The notes beneath the pieces are model-generated. The model saw only the letters and a program-made list of their open reading frames with translations, was not told the origin of the DNA and did no database searches. 64,000 bases of DNA from Loxodes magnus. Lineage: Eukaryota; Ciliophora; Karyorelictea; Loxodida; Loxodidae. The stretch spans positions 496,001 through 560,000 of the forward strand of contig CAMPDV010000008.1 in the NCBI GenBank assembly GCA_946699065.1, given 5' to 3'. Numbering within the stretch: the first letter of the stretch is position 1; every line of letters starts with the position of its first letter. Below, in pieces: positions 13,228-25,077 of the stretch. The translations under genes were made by a program, and so were the position numbers.

Positions 13228-13983
13228 ATGGTGAAGAAAACATCGAAAGTAAAGAAGCCTAAAGAGAGTGAAAGCAGTAATCCTCTTTATGAGCAAAAAG
13301 TAAAGAACTACACCATCGGGTGTGATATCTAGCCAAAGCGCGACCTCTATAGGTTTGTGAGATGGCCAGAGAATATTCAAATCTAACGCAAAAAGCGTAT
13401 CTTGCTTAGAAGATTGAAGGTTCCTCCTGTTGTAAATCAGTTTAATGAGACTTTGGACCGCAATTAAACTAAAAAGCTCTTCAAATTATTACTCAAATAT
13501 AGACCTGAGAGTAAAGAAGAGAAAAAAGAGCGTTTAGAAAAAGTAGCTCAAGAAAAGGAGGAAAAGAAGGAACAGTAATAGTAAAAGCCCTATGTAGTAA
13601 AGTATGGATTAAAGCACGTAACAAATTTAATTGAAAACAAGGCAGCTAGATTGGTTGTAATTGCCAACGACGTTGAACCTTTAGAAGTTGTTGTATGGTT
13701 GCCCACCTTGTGCAGAACTATGGATATTCCCTTTTTGATTGTCAAAAACAAAGCACGTTTAGGAACTCTTCTTTACAAAAAAACTGCATCTGTTCTTGCT
13801 CTAACTGACGTAAAAAAAGAAGATTCAAATGAATTTGAAGGATGGTAAAAAACGGCTAGATCATAGTTTAACGAAGCCAAGAAAACATGGGGAGGAAAAG
13901 TTATGGGATGCAAACATCAACATAAAATGGCAGCCAGAGAGAGGGCACTTGCAGCAGAAGCAGCTAAAAAGGCAGGACTTTGA
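13228..13983 (+). CDS. RPL7A: 60S ribosomal protein eL8 (L7a)
   Basis: 251 codons plus TGA at 13981-13983, no intron. eL8 is a structural protein of the large ribosomal subunit and belongs to the L7Ae RNA-binding superfamily. Recognisable blocks in order are the basic N-terminus, [47 protein letters not shown], the L7Ae core ([21 protein letters not shown] and [22 protein letters not shown]) and the C-terminal TWGGKVMG block. Length is close to other eukaryotic eL8 proteins (about 255-265 aa). This gene anchors the code: TAA codons fall at Gln positions (IQIQR, DRNQT) and the frame ends at TGA. Base composition is less AT-rich than its surroundings, as expected of a highly expressed gene. Confidence 0.97.
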
Positions 13984-14876
13984 ACATTCAACATTTAAAA
14001 ATTTAACTAATAATTAAAAATTATGTCTTATCACCAAAACCTTTACCTTGCTAAAAATTCACATAAGCTTAATCATCTATTCACCCTTTCTTATTTAATA
14101 GCAACTACTAAAACCAAATAAGGAAGCACAAACTCCTTCTAGTTATTAATCAATCTAAATACTTCTTTAATCATAACTAGGAATAAAATTAGCCTTTAGT
14201 AACAAAATGAATAGCATTTAATAATAAATGAGTTGATTATAACTAAGTTTGGTAAATTTAGGTATAAAATAAATAATTAGTTATTCTAAAATTTTAAATA
14301 CCAAATCAAATTATTATCTAATCGAAAATAATTTATTAAGCTGTCTTTAGTATAATTAGAAGCATTTACTGCAATCCAAACTTGATTTTTTACATAATAG
14401 ATAACCACTCTAGTTATTTAAGTTAAAGCAAAGTTATTTCATTTTTTATTGCTCAAATAAGAAAATAAAGTCTTTAATAAGACATTTATCTTATACTTCC
14501 TAGATTATCTGAAGTTTCTACGTTTTAATAAATTATTATTTAAAAATTGCAGATAATTAGCCTTTAAATAGTATAAATCCAAACTAACTAATTAAAAATA
14601 AAGCACTAAATTACTAAAATCTTATACTTTTTAAAGCATCTAGAAGTTAAGATTAAATAGATGTATCAACTGTCTTATTACTAAGCTAGTCAGTTCTATA
14701 TTAATCTTAAAAGCATAGTGTATTTATATTTTCTTATTTGGATTTAACTAAAGGCTTTTAAATGAGAAATGTAGTTACTTTATTTGGTTTATATAGAATT
14801 ATTATTTATATAATGGAGAATAATAAAAGTAAGCTAGATAGAGTAAGTTTAAAATAGAGATTATTAGTTTATATAA
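13984..14876. other. intergenic spacer
   Basis: AT-rich DNA between co-directional genes. No protein-like frame longer than chance, no tRNA-like fold and no repeat array was noted. Confidence 0.45.
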
Positions 14877-15995
14877 ATGTATTCAAGAAAAATTAAAACT
14901 GATCATTCTAAAGTTGAGTTTGATTATACACCTCATGAAAACTTTTTAGAGGTTTAGCAATACAGATAGATAAAGCTTTAAGCTTCAAAAAATGAACAGT
15001 TTATTAAGGTTACTTAAGGAACAAGCAATAGTAATAATATGTAATGTATATTGGATAATGAAGATTTCAGTTGCTCACATATAGTAATATGTCGAAGAAG
15101 TGAGATACATTCAGCGCGTTATCAACTTTTCAAATAAGCTTGTAGAATATTAAACTAGAATGAGATGGAAATGTATGGCTCCTTTATAAAAAATCTAATC
15201 TTTTTGGAAATTAATCTGATAAAGCAATACTTGAACATCAAAATCAGTAAAGATTAATTAGAAGAACTTTATTAAGCTAATGAGAAGTTTTGATAGCAAA
15301 TATGGTTTACTGACAACTAAATTATTAAATCTTGCTGAAATTCTTTAGATAAAAATAGCAATATTACTGGAATTTTTGTTCAGCTATTATAGAACGAAGC
15401 TTTATAAAAGGAAAAAGAAAAGGAAAGATAGAAATAAATAACTTAGCAAGAAAAATTAAATAAATAATACAGGATTAAATAAAAGCCTGAGCCTTAATAG
15501 TAATAATATGAAGAAGGAAAGGTACTTTAGATTGGAGATATTTAGGATCCACTTATTAGTTAGTAAATAATGGAGCAAAAATCCTAAAAAAAATGTTAGT
15601 ATGATAATATGAATTGATCAACTTATCATATAGTAAGTTGCACACATCCTTAAATTAAAGAATTAAAAACTGAACTTTTAACTAATGCCAATAAAGCTTT
15701 TTAGCAATATTCCATGAGATGAAAATCTATCAAAATACAGGATTTAATATTTTTTGATTTTGAAGGATTTGAAAAGCTTTTTAAAAAGTTCAAGATATAA
15801 ATAAGTAAATAATAAAAGTAGTAGTTGGAAGAAAGTCTAGACAAATAAGTTGTTAATTTTTGGAAATCAATATTAAAATTTGACAATTGTTTAGTAGAAG
15901 AATATTGAAATCAAATTAAAGATTATGACTGTAAGATTAAAAACTTACTAGAATTAGCTATAAATGATGAGGAGAGTGGTAATTTAAATTAGTGA
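14877..15995 (+). CDS. unknown protein, 372 aa, with charged central coil
   Basis: A single frame of 373 codons from ATG 14877 to TGA 15993-15995, no intron needed. Residues 60-170 are ordered and helical (ARYQLFKQACRILNQNEMEM, FWQQIWFTDNQIIKSCW). Residues 175-215 form a K/E/Q-rich helix with a run of Gln encoded by TAA/TAG. The C-terminal 150 residues are again helical (FFDFEGFEKLFKKFKIQ, FWKSILKFDNCLVEEYWNQI). TGA is read as Trp at several aromatic positions. No signal peptide or membrane segment is visible, and no family is recognised. Confidence 0.6.
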
Positions 15996-16188
15996 ATCTT
16001 TATTTTTTATTCCTTTTGCCTAATTTCTAATAAATCACTTAAGTTATTCATTTTGATATTTCAAATTAATCTATATAAATGAGTTTCTTATTAAATGATC
16101 ATAAACCTCATTTTATGAAAGTTTATTAAATCAAATAAATCTTTATATTCGCTAAATCAAATATGCTCGTACTTTGTAAGCTAATAGT

Positions 16189-17457
16189 ATGGTATACAAA
16201 GGTATCCATGAAACAACTTATAATAGTAAAGAATATTTAACTAAGCAATAAATTAAAAGTAACTGAAGTGATTATTGTCTTTATTTTACTAATTCACTTA
16301 TTATCTACACTCGCAAATTAAACTCTCACACTAAAAATAGTTTTACATACATTTTGCTATTTTAATTTCTAATTATTTAATAAATAAATTGCTTTAGATA
16401 GATAAAGCTAATTAGATAAATAATAACTGAGTAATATAAAGGATTTACTAGAAAATTAAAGAACACCATTCAAATAATTAGCTGATTGACTTTTCTAATA
16501 AAGTAAAAAATGCTATTAGTCAATTTAACTACTTTAGCTGCTTCAGAAGTTATTTTAAGTTAATTTTATTAAACAAATTTGTATTAACTGGATAAATAAA
16601 AAAGATTCATGAATATGTGAATTTACAATTGCAGGAAATAATTGAGAATAAGTTCAAGGAGCCTGAATTAATACGATATATAAGCGCAATTTACTATTAA
16701 AGTAAAAATATAAATAGATAATATCAATTTTAGTGACAAATTATAAAAATAAAATACTACAATGATACAGTGAAATAAAGAAAAAGCCTTTAAATTATTT
16801 GATCTTATTGTTAACTATATTAATAGATAAATAAAAACTAATTAGATTGAAAATTCAATTTATTAAAGAATTATATAGTTAATTAGCTGAATTAACTATA
16901 TAGAAGGTATATTTCCAATATTACTTAAAACAGATATCATTAATTTAACATTCGTATATTGCAAATCGTCAATAAACATTGTGAATTATTATAAACTAAA
17001 CATATTTTATTAGATATATAAAAAGTTTGCTTTTATACAAATTGTAAGCTTTATCGTATTAAAACGAGATAAGAAAATTCAGAGGAATTCAACTTTAAGA
17101 AATTATAGACATAGTTAAAGTATCATATCTAAAGATCTAATTGAAGTATTTAAAATTGCACATTCTATTAAAATATATTTTGAAACTATTACAGAAATAC
17201 TTAGAAAAATTTGAAAGAACCTTTTGTATAAAATCAAATTTACTACCATAAATAGATTTTCTGAATTTTCATAATTTCTAAAAGATTTATGTTATCAATA
17301 AAAAAATTCGAAACAATTGCAAGTGAAAGCTTAAATTTAAAAGAAAATATCAACTTTATTATTCATTGAGTTTGCTTATGTTTAACCTTTGAAATATCAA
17401 TAGTATTTTTAACTTCTTCTAATGACTTAATTGTATCATGACTAGATTTTCTTATGA
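16189..17457 (+). CDS. unknown helical protein, spliced; exon borders uncertain
   Basis: Three protein-like frames follow one another. ATG 16189 opens MVYKGIHETTYNSKEYL. A second frame from about 16460 reads FSNKVKNAISQFNYFSCF and QLQEIIENKFKEPELIRY. A 16-nt intron at about 16694-16709 then gives NKEKAFKLFDLIVNYINRQ and FKIAHSIKIYFETITEILRK. The junction of the first two frames is unresolved. The first in-frame TGA of the last exon is 17455-17457, which would overlap the 3' end of the minus-strand LRR gene by about 95 nt. An unseen last intron could instead end it at the TGA at 17367-17369. The protein is mostly helical, with no recognised family. Confidence 0.4.
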
Positions 17458-19252
17458 TAGAATCTGAAACTCCTACAATTTGTTCTTTTAATAAATCTCT
17501 TTATTCTAAAAGTTTTACAATAACTTCTTTATATTTTTTATTTCTGGCTTTCAAATGCTCAACATGCTCTATTATCTTTTATTAAGAATTCTTCTTTTTA
17601 TCAGGTGAGGAGTTATCCTAAGAAGAAGAATCTTGCTATGAAGATCTGCTTGTAGGACTTAAAAATTCAGAATTTTAAAATGAAACTCTAGTTGAGTTCT
17701 CAATTTGTTTTTCAACTTAGCGTATTTTTTCCATAAAGTTATTAGTAGTTTCCGTCATTTCTTCTTAAAGTCTTTCATATTCTAGCTATAAATCAATGTA
17801 TAACTTTTTGTATTTTTATTTTTCTTCTTTGTACTTTAAATTCTGCTATTACAAAAAATCGTTTAATTATACTAACTCTTAATATGTACTTTACTAACTC
17901 CCTTTTTCCTCTTTCTTTGTTTCGCTTTAATTAATTTAATTTTTTTCTGATTTTAACAAATAAATTTTTCCTTGTTCTTTAATAAGTTAATCTCTAACAC
18001 TATTCTAAGGAGTAGAATTATTTTAAGATTTCTAGTTTTTTTAAATAAGTTATTAGAACTGTTACTACATTTAATCCACTTGATCTAGGGTAAAGGTTTT
18101 ATCTAAGAATTGGCTAACCATCTTGAAGATAACTTCATATTATTTGACCTAGGCATTTATTTTATCTAATTCTTTTTGAAGTTTGCTTTTTTCCCTTATG
18201 TTTTAAGCATTCTTTTAGATCGCATTTCTCAGATGCTAATTATCACTCTAGTCAGTTTTATTTTAGGAAGACTATTGAATTTTCAATATTTGCTATTGTA
18301 GTGTTTATTTATCCTATTTTATCTATGTAATTTATTCTTCACTTTCTTTTAGTTTCTATTAGTACATTTATACTCTTCCTTACAGCTAAATTATTATCTA
18401 CTTCTCATTTTCAAAAGATTCGCTTTCATTTTAGTTTGATTAATTTTAAATACTATCTTAAGACTCTAACTACAAAGTGAAAGTTTAAGAACTAATAAAA
18501 GAATTTGAGCAGTAGACTCCTATATTTTTCTATTAGAGGTAGCTAGGGACTAATTTATTTAACTGTCCTTTTTAACTTTTATCTTATATAACAGAATTCT
18601 CTGAACAATCTAAAAATTATAGGTTAGAAAGTTCTTTTACATACTTTAAGTTCTAAAGTTGCTTTATCTAGTTGTAACTAGCATCTAAAATCTATAAGCT
18701 AACCATTGATTCGACTCCTTCTAAGTCTTCTATTTAATTATGATGCACCTCTAACAATTCTAACTCCGTTTTATTGCCAGAAAGATGATTTAGTGAAGTT
18801 AATTGGTTATAGGATAAGTTGAGTTCTCTTAAGTTAGTAAGCAAAGGGAATACTTAAGAAAGGTCTTTAATTAAGTTATTTGATACATTTAGAATCTCCA
18901 ATTTATTACTAAGTGCATACATCTTTACTATCTAATTGTTACTCAGATTTAATTATTTGAGGTATTGCAGATATAACAGCTCAGGTTAAGGTTTCGAAAG
19001 CTTATTATTTGATAAATCAAGGTCAACCAGGTTTTTATAATCTCTAATATTTACATTAGACAATCTCTCTATGTTTTGATTAGAGAAGTTTTATGTTATA
19101 TAAGTACTCTTAGAAATATCAAAATCCTAGAACATTCCTAAATTCCTTTGTTCAGAGAATTAAACAGTTGAGAGGGATAATTAATTTTTATTATATGTTT
19201 TCTTTTTCTTTTCAGAATATAGTTTACCCTTAAGTATCTAGCTAGGTCTCAT
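17363..19252 (-). CDS. leucine-rich-repeat and coiled-coil protein
   Basis: 630 codons from ATG 19252 to TGA 17363-17365, unbroken. Residues 70-250 hold about seven LRRs of the SDS22-like type (LVDLDLSNNKL, LKQLNLSNNQI, LEILNVSNNLI, LRELNLSYNQL, LELLEVHHNQI, LQILDASYNQI, LQFLDCSENSV). Residues 290-600 are predicted coiled coil (ESFENEKQIIIQLQGRVQMY, KYKEEKQKYKKLYIDLQLEY). This domain order (LRR, then a long coil) is common in ciliary, basal-body and centrosomal proteins such as LRRCC1, where the LRRs bind partners and the coil dimerises. The assignment to that group is inference. A Ser-rich linker near residue 520 could be a phosphorylation site. No signal peptide. Confidence 0.85.
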
Positions 19253-19965
19253 TTTTAGTTCAATTGTAATTTAATTTATTAAAAATTTCCTTCACTAAGA
19301 TAGTTTAAATTATACTATCTCAGCTTTAATTTAATGAAGCAGCTATTTAACTTACTTCACCATTAAGCTCTCATTCTTATACTATCATTTCTATTAGTAC
19401 CTTTTATAATCCTTATTTCTTAGGCCTTTTAATATATTAACTTAGCTCATATTTTTGCAAATATGCCAGTTGTTTAACTGATTCATTGTAAATTGGAAAA
19501 ATAAGTTAAAAAGAGACCAAAAAGGGTATAAACTTTTATTTAAAGGAGAAAAATTTAACAAAGCTAGATTTAAAAGTTTCGATGTAGGTATTAATGATAG
19601 TAACTTAAATATTCAAATAAAACAGTAAATAAGTAAGTAATAAAAGTCTTATAGGATCTAGCTTTAAATTAAGTTTACATATCATCATATTTAATTAACT
19701 ATGAAATACTAAGATATTTATAGCTGTCTCTTAATAGAATTATATTAACTATAATTTACTAAAGCCTTTAAAAAATAAATAAGCAATACTATTTTCAATT
19801 GCTACATTTTATAATTCCTACTTAAAGCTGAAACTGCTAAATAGCTGGAATAATGTCTAGTATTTATTTGAAATGGAATTCATTTTTTATTTTAAAGAGC
19901 TAATATTGACTCTCTAATGATCCTTCACTTTTATTAAATTATGTTATATGTTCATTTTATTTTAA
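19253..19965. other. intergenic spacer
   Basis: AT-rich DNA upstream of the LRR gene and downstream of the 69-aa ORF. No supported gene, RNA or repeat was seen. Confidence 0.45.
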
Positions 19966-20175
19966 TCACCTTCTTTTATTTTTATCCTTATCATTATTTA
20001 AGAAAGATTTAAGTTCAGCTTATATATGCGAATGTGAAGAATTATAACCATAACTAAGAGCTTGATCTAAAATATGACAGTATGTGTTGTAATGAGTTGG
20101 TTTAAAATGATTGAAGAGACGAAAGAGGGATGATTGGTTTAATAATATATAGAAATTATAGAAATTATTAGGCAT
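19966..20175 (-). CDS. small basic protein, 69 aa, unknown
   Basis: 70 codons from ATG 20175 to TGA 19966-19968. Composition is unlike random AT-rich sequence: it has several His, Ser and Tyr, one Cys, a patch YNTYCHILDQALSYGYNSSH, and a strongly basic end (DKDKNKRR). It lies 118 bp downstream of the 304-aa gene on the same strand. No membrane segment is clear beyond a weakly hydrophobic start. No family is recognised. Small ORFs can arise by chance here, so this is a candidate. Confidence 0.4.
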
Positions 20176-20293
20176 TATTTCCTCATTTAGTATAAATCCT
20201 CATTTATAGACGTTCAATCTAGCATTATTTAGCTAAATGTTTACTATCTCATTAGAAAATAAAAATTTAATTAAAATTTTGTTATTTAACTCA

Positions 20294-21208
20294 TCAAAGA
20301 GGAAATAGCTGGCTAAATCCGGGTAGATTAATACATACTTCTAAACCTCCAACTGGAGCAACAACAAAAATATGTACTTTTCCATTAAGATTTTGTGCTA
20401 AGAATTTAACGAATTCAAGGTCCTCACCTTAGGTCATCATTGAAAAGTTTCCTCTTAATAACTCTCTTTTCTCAAGAAAAGTTTTTCCTACTTAAGATGT
20501 TAGTTCTTTAAGATTTTGAGGTAATTCAGTGAAACTTGAAAAATTGACTTCAAAATTAACATTGCTCAAGATCTGAGCTGGCCCTTAAATAAGTTTGAAA
20601 GAAGATGGTATCATTTCCCCAAACATCTATATTGCTTACTTTCTGAATTCTTTTAAAATATTTAAGCTTAGTTCTACTGAAAAGCCTTCTAAGACTTTTT
20701 AGAGGGGAAGAGTTTTGTTTGTTACGATTTCACCAAAAGAGTTATGTAACTTTGCTGAAAAATCTACAGTATTCATATGCTCTAAAAGAGGACCTGCCAT
20801 TGCTTATGCTTATCCAACTAAAGTTTCAATACTTTGTGAAATTGATTACTCGGGATGAATTTGAAGAACTACATTATTATCACTACCTGATATAGTTTTC
20901 TAAACTGATCCTTTTATCATGTTTAAAATATTTCCTAATTACCCTAGAGAAGGTGATTAGACATCTGTGGTTTTATTTACTTGAGCTTCTAATGCAGAAG
21001 CTACAGAAGCTCCATCTCCTTCTACACCAAGTACAATAGTAATTTGCTTTTCAGCAGCTTTTCCTCCTGAAACTTAATTTGCTTTTTCAAGCGTAATTTT
21101 TGCTCCATTCACACCAGTTTTAAAGTGCAAGCAAACATTAGACTTAGTTTCCTAATCTAAATGATCTTAACCGACAGCAATTTTTATATGAATAGGAGGT
21201 TGAGACAT
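20294..21208 (-). CDS. unknown soluble protein, 304 aa, tandem TGA stops
   Basis: 305 codons from ATG 21208 to TGA at 20294-20296, followed immediately by a second TGA. Residues 1-60 look like beta strands (SNVCLHFKTGVNGAKITLEK, then KQITIVLGVEGDGASV). Residues 95-170 are mostly helical. A Gly/Val-rich strand (VHIFVVAPVGGLEVCINLPG) closes the chain. No signal peptide, membrane segment or catalytic motif is visible. GC content and codon choice are richer than in neighbouring genes, which suggests a well-expressed protein. The fold could be a lipid- or ligand-binding beta/alpha protein, but I recognise no family. The double TGA fits TGA as the real stop in this genome. Confidence 0.75.
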
Positions 21209-21983
21209 ATTATTTATTAAATAGAGAAATAAGTTTTCACAATCAAATTATTTATATTTGTAAACAGTCTAAAATTATACAAGTTCTTTACTTCAAATGA
21301 CAAGCAATATAATTCTTTAGTATCTTTTGAAATACCTTTTATATCTATCTAAATATATCACCCAATTTCAGTAAACTTTATCTATTTTTCTCAAAACTTA
21401 AGCTTAAATAACTAGATCAGATTACTTTTTTATAATTATCTTATTGTTATGAACTTAATATGCTAGCTGCAAAGATAAAATAGATAAATAAGTAGATATA
21501 AATTAGAAATCTCTTACATATCTTTAAATAACTATTAACATTTTTCCCTTTTATTTAATATATTTCTCTTTTTTCTAAATTATCTATCTTCTTTAATTTG
21601 CTTTTTTAGAGTAGATCTAATAAAGAAAGTAAGGAAATAGCTAGATGAAAGTAAGTTATTTAGATATACTTATTTAAATGTAATTTATCAGTTTAATTTA
21701 TTTGAAAGTTAAATTATTGCGAAGTATTTAATTTTCTATGCTAAATTTTATTCAACTAAAATAATTAAGATAATAAAGGCTAGAAAGGTTTGAAATGCTT
21801 CAGACTCTAGATTTATATATTTTGTCTATTTTGAATTATTTTAAAATATCTTTTTCTTCATTTCTTATTTAGAAAGATTATTATGCTATAGAAGTTTTTT
21901 ATAGCAACAATAATATTGTAATATAATATCGTAAATTCTTTATAATAGTTAATATTTATCTTCTTTCAATTCCAAAACACCTT
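21209..21983. other. intergenic spacer
   Basis: AT-rich DNA between two tandem minus-strand genes. No protein-like frame is supported and no repeat array was seen. Confidence 0.45.
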
Positions 21984-22515
21984 TCAGTTTTTAAATAAAT
22001 GAATGATTGAATAATTGAAATTCAATTGTTTTTTAATTTTTTTAACCTTAATTGAATCTTGCTTTTTAATTTTCTAAGTTTAGTAATTAGATCTGCATAA
22101 TTGCTTTTTTTCTGTTTCTTCTATATTTAATACAATTTAAATATTTTATTCTATTTCTGAACTAGAAATTAATACTTGTTGCAATTCTTCCTGTTTGGAG
22201 AACTGAGAATGATTTCTTCTTTTCTTCCTGCTAGTTGATTCTTACAATTAATTTAATTTCTACAATATGACTAAATATCTTTATCTTAGTTATTCACTTT
22301 TTTCAAATTTAACAGATTATCACATACTTTTATTTTTCTTCTTTCAATAAACAAATTTTCTCCTTTAAATTGCCAAACAATAATAAAAATTTTCTAGCAC
22401 TAATTTAATACTCTTTTGACTAATGGTATCATACATAAGCAAATATGGAAGCTTACTCTAGTTTAGAATATATATAAACTTTGCTTTTTACTTTTTTTAT
22501 TTTTCTACAATTCAT
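21984..22515 (-). CDS. possible coiled-coil protein, about 166 aa
   Basis: ATG 22515 opens a basic N-terminus (MNCRKIKKVKSKVYIYSK) and a helical stretch (GNLKEKICLLKEEK). The frame then changes. A GT..AG segment of about 31 nt restores a second helical frame (QRYLVILQKLNQLQE, then SKQEELQQVLISSSEIEQN) that ends at TGA 21984-21986 after 167 codons in total. 31 nt is longer than the introns supported elsewhere in the window, so the exact junction may differ. Heptad-like spacing of Leu/Ile suggests a coiled coil. No family is recognised. Confidence 0.4.
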
Positions 22516-22719
22516 CTATTAAGTAAGTGGGTAATTTCACTTTATATTAGATTTTAGATTTAATTTTATAGATGCAAGATAAGTATTACTTGAAGATTTG
22601 ATTTTGCTAGAACTAAAATTATATACTTTAATTATTGGGACTATCCTTACTTTTTAAAATTTTAATGATATTTAAGTGATAATTTTAATGAATTGAAGAT
22701 GTTACTAGGTATAATTTTC

Positions 22720-24456
22720 TCAAAACTTGAGATCAGGTACTGCCCAATTGCACATAGATTCAATATTCAAATTGTCTTTGTACATTTGCATTCTAAACCA
22801 TCCACCTTCTCCCCAGTAAGTACCCCAACTATTTCTTCCTATCCAATATTCCTAACCTTATTCAGTTACACCCCAACCTGCTACACTAATTATGTGATTA
22901 ATGCTTGTTGTTTAAATACTTTCACTGTAAACTCCTCCTTTGTATTCATCAAAAGCGTCAGTAACGTAAATTGCACATGATATTGGTCCTCTTGCATAAA
23001 TTTCCTTTTTCATATCTAGGGCGCCAGCTACGTCTCCAAATTCAGAAACTTTATATGTTCTCCAAGGCTTTACTGCATTGCATTAACTATGTTGGCCTAC
23101 ATCTGGAGTAGGACCTACACATTATTCGCAAATCTAAACATCCGAACAATCAGCTGATTCAGGATCTGTTGCAGTATATTGCTCACAAGTTATATCAGGA
23201 ATTCCATATTAACTAGCAAATTCATAAACATCTCCAGGCCAACCTCCATTACAAGATCCTCCTGCTTAGCAATTCAAAATCATTTAGACTGATAAAGCAA
23301 CTTAATAGGAGTTATTTAAAGCAATATGGAATCTATCAGCAAGAGAAGAAGTACTTCCTTGGGCCCAGCATGATCCGCAATATGTTGGAATATGCTGATT
23401 TTTGTTCCAAGATACATAGTTAACTCCTTATACATTTCTCCAATCAAAATTAGCTGGAAGTTCCTCATCCTTTATATAATCTTTTGGCTATTTTGATTTA
23501 ATGACTGGACCTGTTTTGTATTTTTTTCCAGTTACAGTACATGCTTCTGAATGGAATTTTTTTGATTCCTAAAGGAAGTTGGTTCTTTTCACTGTTCTGG
23601 TCTAAACTTTAGGAACAGCCCAGAATGAAGGATTACTTTCAATTCCCATGCAATCAACACCTCTTTATATTTTAACATTGCCACCATCTCCCCAAAATGT
23701 ACCCCAAGTGTTTCTTACATTCCAGAATTTTACTCCATTTTCTACACCATATCCAAAAATTTCAACAGCATGGTTGTAAGTGGTGCATGTAGTAGTATTA
23801 AAGATATAACCTCCTTTGAAGTTTAAGAACTATTCGTCGATGCATAAGCTAGCTGTTACTGGTCCATTCTATAATTAATTAATTATTTCACTTTCCCCTG
23901 AAATTTATCCATGTGATTCAATATCATAAACTTCATATTATTCAACCGCCCAGCATCCCTAACCTCTTGCGCAATTCATACATTTTATTTCTTCTGAGCA
24001 AGCTAATCCATTTTCATGTCCTCGTGCTTGATAAAGAGAACAAGTTTCATCAGGAATTCCGTTTTCAGCTATCCAAGTATAAGCATTTCCCTAATTTCCT
24101 CCATGGCATCCTGAATTTTCTGTGTTACATGAAAGTAAAACTTAAACTGACAATTAAACATCAGGAAAAGTAGCATTTCTTAATATCTTTAAACGGTCAG
24201 AAAGTGCCGTTAGTGAAGTAAATGCCCAGCATGCAGCACAATGTTCAGGAATGTGTTGATTTCTGGAAACTGTCAAAAAGTTTCTTCCGTTAACATTGTC
24301 CCAACTTAAACTCTCTGGCAATTCCTCAATTGGGCGATACTAGGGAGGATTTCCGAGAGGTTTATATTGTGACTTTGGTGGAGTTAAGCAACTTGATTAA
24401 ATGCTTTGAGAAAGCGAAGCTCCAAGGAAAGTCAATAAGATGACAATAGCTTTCAT
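22720..24456 (-). CDS. tandem cathepsin Z/X cysteine protease (two C1A domains)
   Basis: 579 codons from ATG 24456 to TGA 22720-22722, no intron. A signal peptide ([16 protein letters not shown]) leads into two complete papain-family units of cathepsin Z/X type, a lysosomal carboxypeptidase. Each unit has the short Cys-containing propeptide-like segment and the diagnostic NQHIP mini-loop. Unit 1 has the active-site sequence HCAACWAF, then [10 protein letters not shown] (His) and RNTWG (Asn). Unit 2 has YCGSCWAQ, then [10 protein letters not shown] and [13 protein letters not shown]. Both keep the oxyanion Gln, Cys, His and Asn, so both may be active. Unit 1 has Ala-Ala in place of the usual Gly-Ser before the catalytic Cys. 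Cathepsin Z is normally one domain of about 300 aa, so this is a fused duplication. It is probably delivered to food vacuoles or lysosomes. Confidence 0.93.
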
Positions 24457-25077
24457 TTTTATAAAATAATATTTAAACTAATGTCTAAAATATTAAATAA
24501 GCATTAAACTAACTTAAATTCCAAGCTAAACTATCAAAAACGCTATTTTTTATAATTATTTTAAAATAGCAACTTTAAAGCTTAAGCCAAGCATAAAAGT
24601 AACAGATACAACATATAAAGGCAAAAAGTGTAATATCAGACAAGCTTAATAAATTTAAAAGATTACTTATTAAATCTATTTTACTTATTGCTTTTATCCT
24701 AAAAGATAATAAGGATAATAAATAAATTTACTTTATAATTACATATTTTCCTTTTGTTCAGCTACATTAAACACTTATAAAATTTAATTTCATTATTCAT
24801 TTTTTCTTTAAATATGGATAAAATTAACTTAACTGTCTTCGATCAGTATTTCTACGATTTATGAAAATAATAAAACAAATATTTGAAAGAGAAACAAATT
24901 ATGCAATTAAAGTATATAGTTGCATTAGTAGCTTTTAGAAATAAAACTAATTATTTCATTTTTAATAGGATCAGTTTATTATAGGTTTTAGGATACTTTT
25001 CTTAGTAGATAAAAGAGAAAAAGTACAAGTAAAAATAGAAAATGAATAAAAAAAGCTTATAATATAATTAAAAGAAT
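24457..25077. other. intergenic spacer
   Basis: AT-rich DNA upstream of the tandem cathepsin gene. Nothing recognisable beyond the expected promoter. Confidence 0.45.
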
